A program made the translations under genes and the position numbers. The notes beneath the pieces were generated by a model. That model saw only the letters and a list, made by a program, of their open reading frames with translations, ran no database searches and had not been told where the DNA came from. A DNA stretch of 12,333 nucleotides from WYZ-LMO6 sp964509845 (GTDB lineage Archaea > Hadarchaeota > Hadarchaeia > Hadarchaeales > WYZ-LMO6). Location of the stretch: assembly GCA_964509845.1 (NCBI GenBank), contig CAZDZG010000031.1, positions 1 through 12,333 on the forward strand. The letters run 5' to 3'. Shown here in pieces: positions 11,226 to 12,333 of the stretch (the stretch's first letter is position 1; the number at the start of each line of letters is the position of its first letter).

Positions 11226-12333
11226 ATGTCCGAGCACCTAGAAGGGGTGAGGAGGATCCTGAGCAAGGAGGCCTTCGAGGACTTCCAGCGAAGAGTCCAG
11301 CCCGTCCTGCACATGAGGGAGGAGATAGCCCGGAAGTTCAGGGACGTGTACCCGCCCGGGCACGAGCACCTCGCCCCCGAGGGCTTCTGCGTGAACCCCT
11401 GGATGGTGATCTGGATAAGGGAGAGAGGGGGGCTGGACCTGAAGACCTGGCGCAGGCTGGAGTACGAGGAGTTCGTGGAGTGGGCCCACCGCAACTTCTA
11501 CGCCTTCTCCGTATGCAGGGAGGCCCTAGCTCAGAACCTTTCCCCCGAGGAGGCCATACAGGCCAGATGGCTCTGCCACCTCAGCCAACCCCCCGCCTAC
11601 CTGGTCAGGCCGGACCTGGGGTTCTCGAGCGTGAGGTACCTGTTCGGGGAGTACGCCACCACCCTCTGGCTCCACGTGGATTACTGGACGGGGGAGTTCG
11701 ACTGGATCGAGGGCTTCCACAACGAGAAAGGGGTGCCCGTCCAGTACTGGCTGGTGGGGACCAGCGAGGAGATCGCCCAGCAATTCGACAAGGAAGACAG
11801 GGAGAAGCTCCTCACCCCCAGCGAGACCGTGGCGGCGCCCAGGGACCTCACCTACCAGCTTAACCTGAGGGATCCCGTCACTGGCTCGAAGATAAGGGAG
11901 CTTCCCAAAACGAGACCCTACGAGCTGGAGGAGTGGGTACATCCCGTGAGGGAGGTGATGCTGGACCTGAGAAGTGAGATGTTCAGGAGGTGGGTACACG
12001 CCAACCTCTACCTCTCGGTTTCCCCCGGCAACTGGGGGGTGGGGACCCAGCAGAACTTCTGGAGCATCTCGGGCTTCTGGGGGGACCCCTGGATGGCCTA
12101 CAACAACACAAAGCTCTTCGGCCATCCCCTTCAGTACTACCTCCAGTACCCCGTTCCTCCGGGCTTCGAGAGCGTGATGGAGATGACTAGGGAGGGCTGT
12201 ATCAGGGCCATGGCTGAGCTCTTCCTGCAGGGCCCCAACGGCATGCTGTGCGACGCCATCAACAAGCTGGTTACCCCTCCCAAGAAGACCCCCCTCCTGC
12301 ACTCCATCAGGAAGCTCTTCCTGGAGGGGAAGA
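11226..12333 (+). CDS. Unrecognised protein coupled to the ANL gene, cut by the window edge
   Basis: At least 369 residues are encoded from ATG 11226 with no stop before the window ends. I do not recognise the family. It is rich in Trp, Tyr, Phe and His, with no signal peptide, clear membrane segment or nucleotide-binding loop, so a soluble helical cytoplasmic protein is likely. Features include HEHLAPEGF (46-54), two ExxH motifs, E85-W-A-H88 and E236-W-V-H239, a Trp/Tyr-rich stretch FGEYATTLWLHVDYW (140-154), and an Asn/Gly/Trp-rich region SPGNWGVGTQQNFW (266-279). Paired ExxH motifs occur in carboxylate-bridged diiron oxygenases, so metal binding is possible, but other family marks were not confirmed. 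Its strong ribosome site and zero-base gap to the ANL gene imply equal expression and probably joint function. It is clearly coding: a long open frame with the same AGG/CTC/GAG bias. Confidence 0.75.
   Translation, partial: MSEHLEGVRRILSKEAFEDFQRRVQPVLHMREEIARKFRDVYPPGHEHLAPEGFCVNPWMVIWIRERGGLDLKTWRRLEYEEFVEWAHRNFYAFSVCREALAQNLSPEEAIQARWLCHLSQPPAYLVRPDLGFSSVRYLFGEYATTLWLHVDYWTGEFDWIEGFHNEKGVPVQYWLVGTSEEIAQQFDKEDREKLLTPSETVAAPRDLTYQLNLRDPVTGSKIRELPKTRPYELEEWVHPVREVMLDLRSEMFRRWVHANLYLSVSPGNWGVGTQQNFWSISGFWGDPWMAYNNTKLFGHPLQYYLQYPVPPGFESVMEMTREGCIRAMAELFLQGPNGMLCDAINKLVTPPKKTPLLHSIRKLFLEGK

Noticed and set aside
1..12333. CRISPR arrays, insertion sequences, transposases
   Set aside because: No regularly spaced direct repeats, terminal inverted repeats or transposase motifs were found; the many GGAGG-like runs are AGG/GAG/GGG codon strings.

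Overview
The window looks like chromosomal DNA from a GC-rich archaeon, probably a thermophile. AT-rich TATA-type boxes (TTTAAA, TTTTTATA, GTTAAAAAG) sit about 25-27 bases before the first codon of many genes, so much of the transcription appears leaderless. Shine-Dalgarno motifs occur mainly at internal operon genes. Arginine is written almost only as AGG, and a tRNA-Arg with anticodon CCT (reads AGG), with an encoded CCA end, lies in the window. Lineage cannot be fixed from this window; a GC-rich, uncultured thermophilic lineage such as Hadarchaeota is only a guess.

Left third (1-2059): a divergent promoter pair (45-88) serves a gene leaving the window on the left and a 37-residue zinc-ribbon protein. 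Three minus-strand genes follow: a PUA-superfamily (EVE/YTH-like) reader domain fused to an intact PD-(D/E)XK nuclease (219-1184), a zinc-ribbon protein (1274-1594), and a small nuclease-fold protein with altered catalytic positions (1649-2059). The last two share a GATCGG-type motif just before their start codons. This is the part that most resembles an undescribed DNA-recognition, defence or repair module.

Middle (2121-5815): a metallo-beta-lactamase-fold hydrolase with a C-terminal winged helix converges on a moeB-moaE pair for molybdopterin synthesis. A membrane-anchored LEA14/WHy-domain protein diverges from moeB. Then come tRNA-Arg(CCT) on the minus strand and a crotonase-family gene starting with TTG and ending in a T-rich terminator.

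Right part (5830-12333): a nitroreductase-like flavoprotein overlaps by ATGA a MacB/LolD-type ABC ATPase, which is followed by a two-module FtsX-type permease that appears to lack an ATG, GTG or TTG start. A second transcription unit holds an acyl-CoA-synthetase-like (ANL) protein whose P-loop and catalytic lysine motifs are both degraded. It is directly followed by an unrecognised protein with two ExxH motifs that runs off the right edge. The degenerate ANL protein plus its coupled unknown partner is the second candidate for something new.

Gene packing is tight: two convergent pairs overlap on a CTAA tetranucleotide, and no gene-free stretch exceeds 300 bases.
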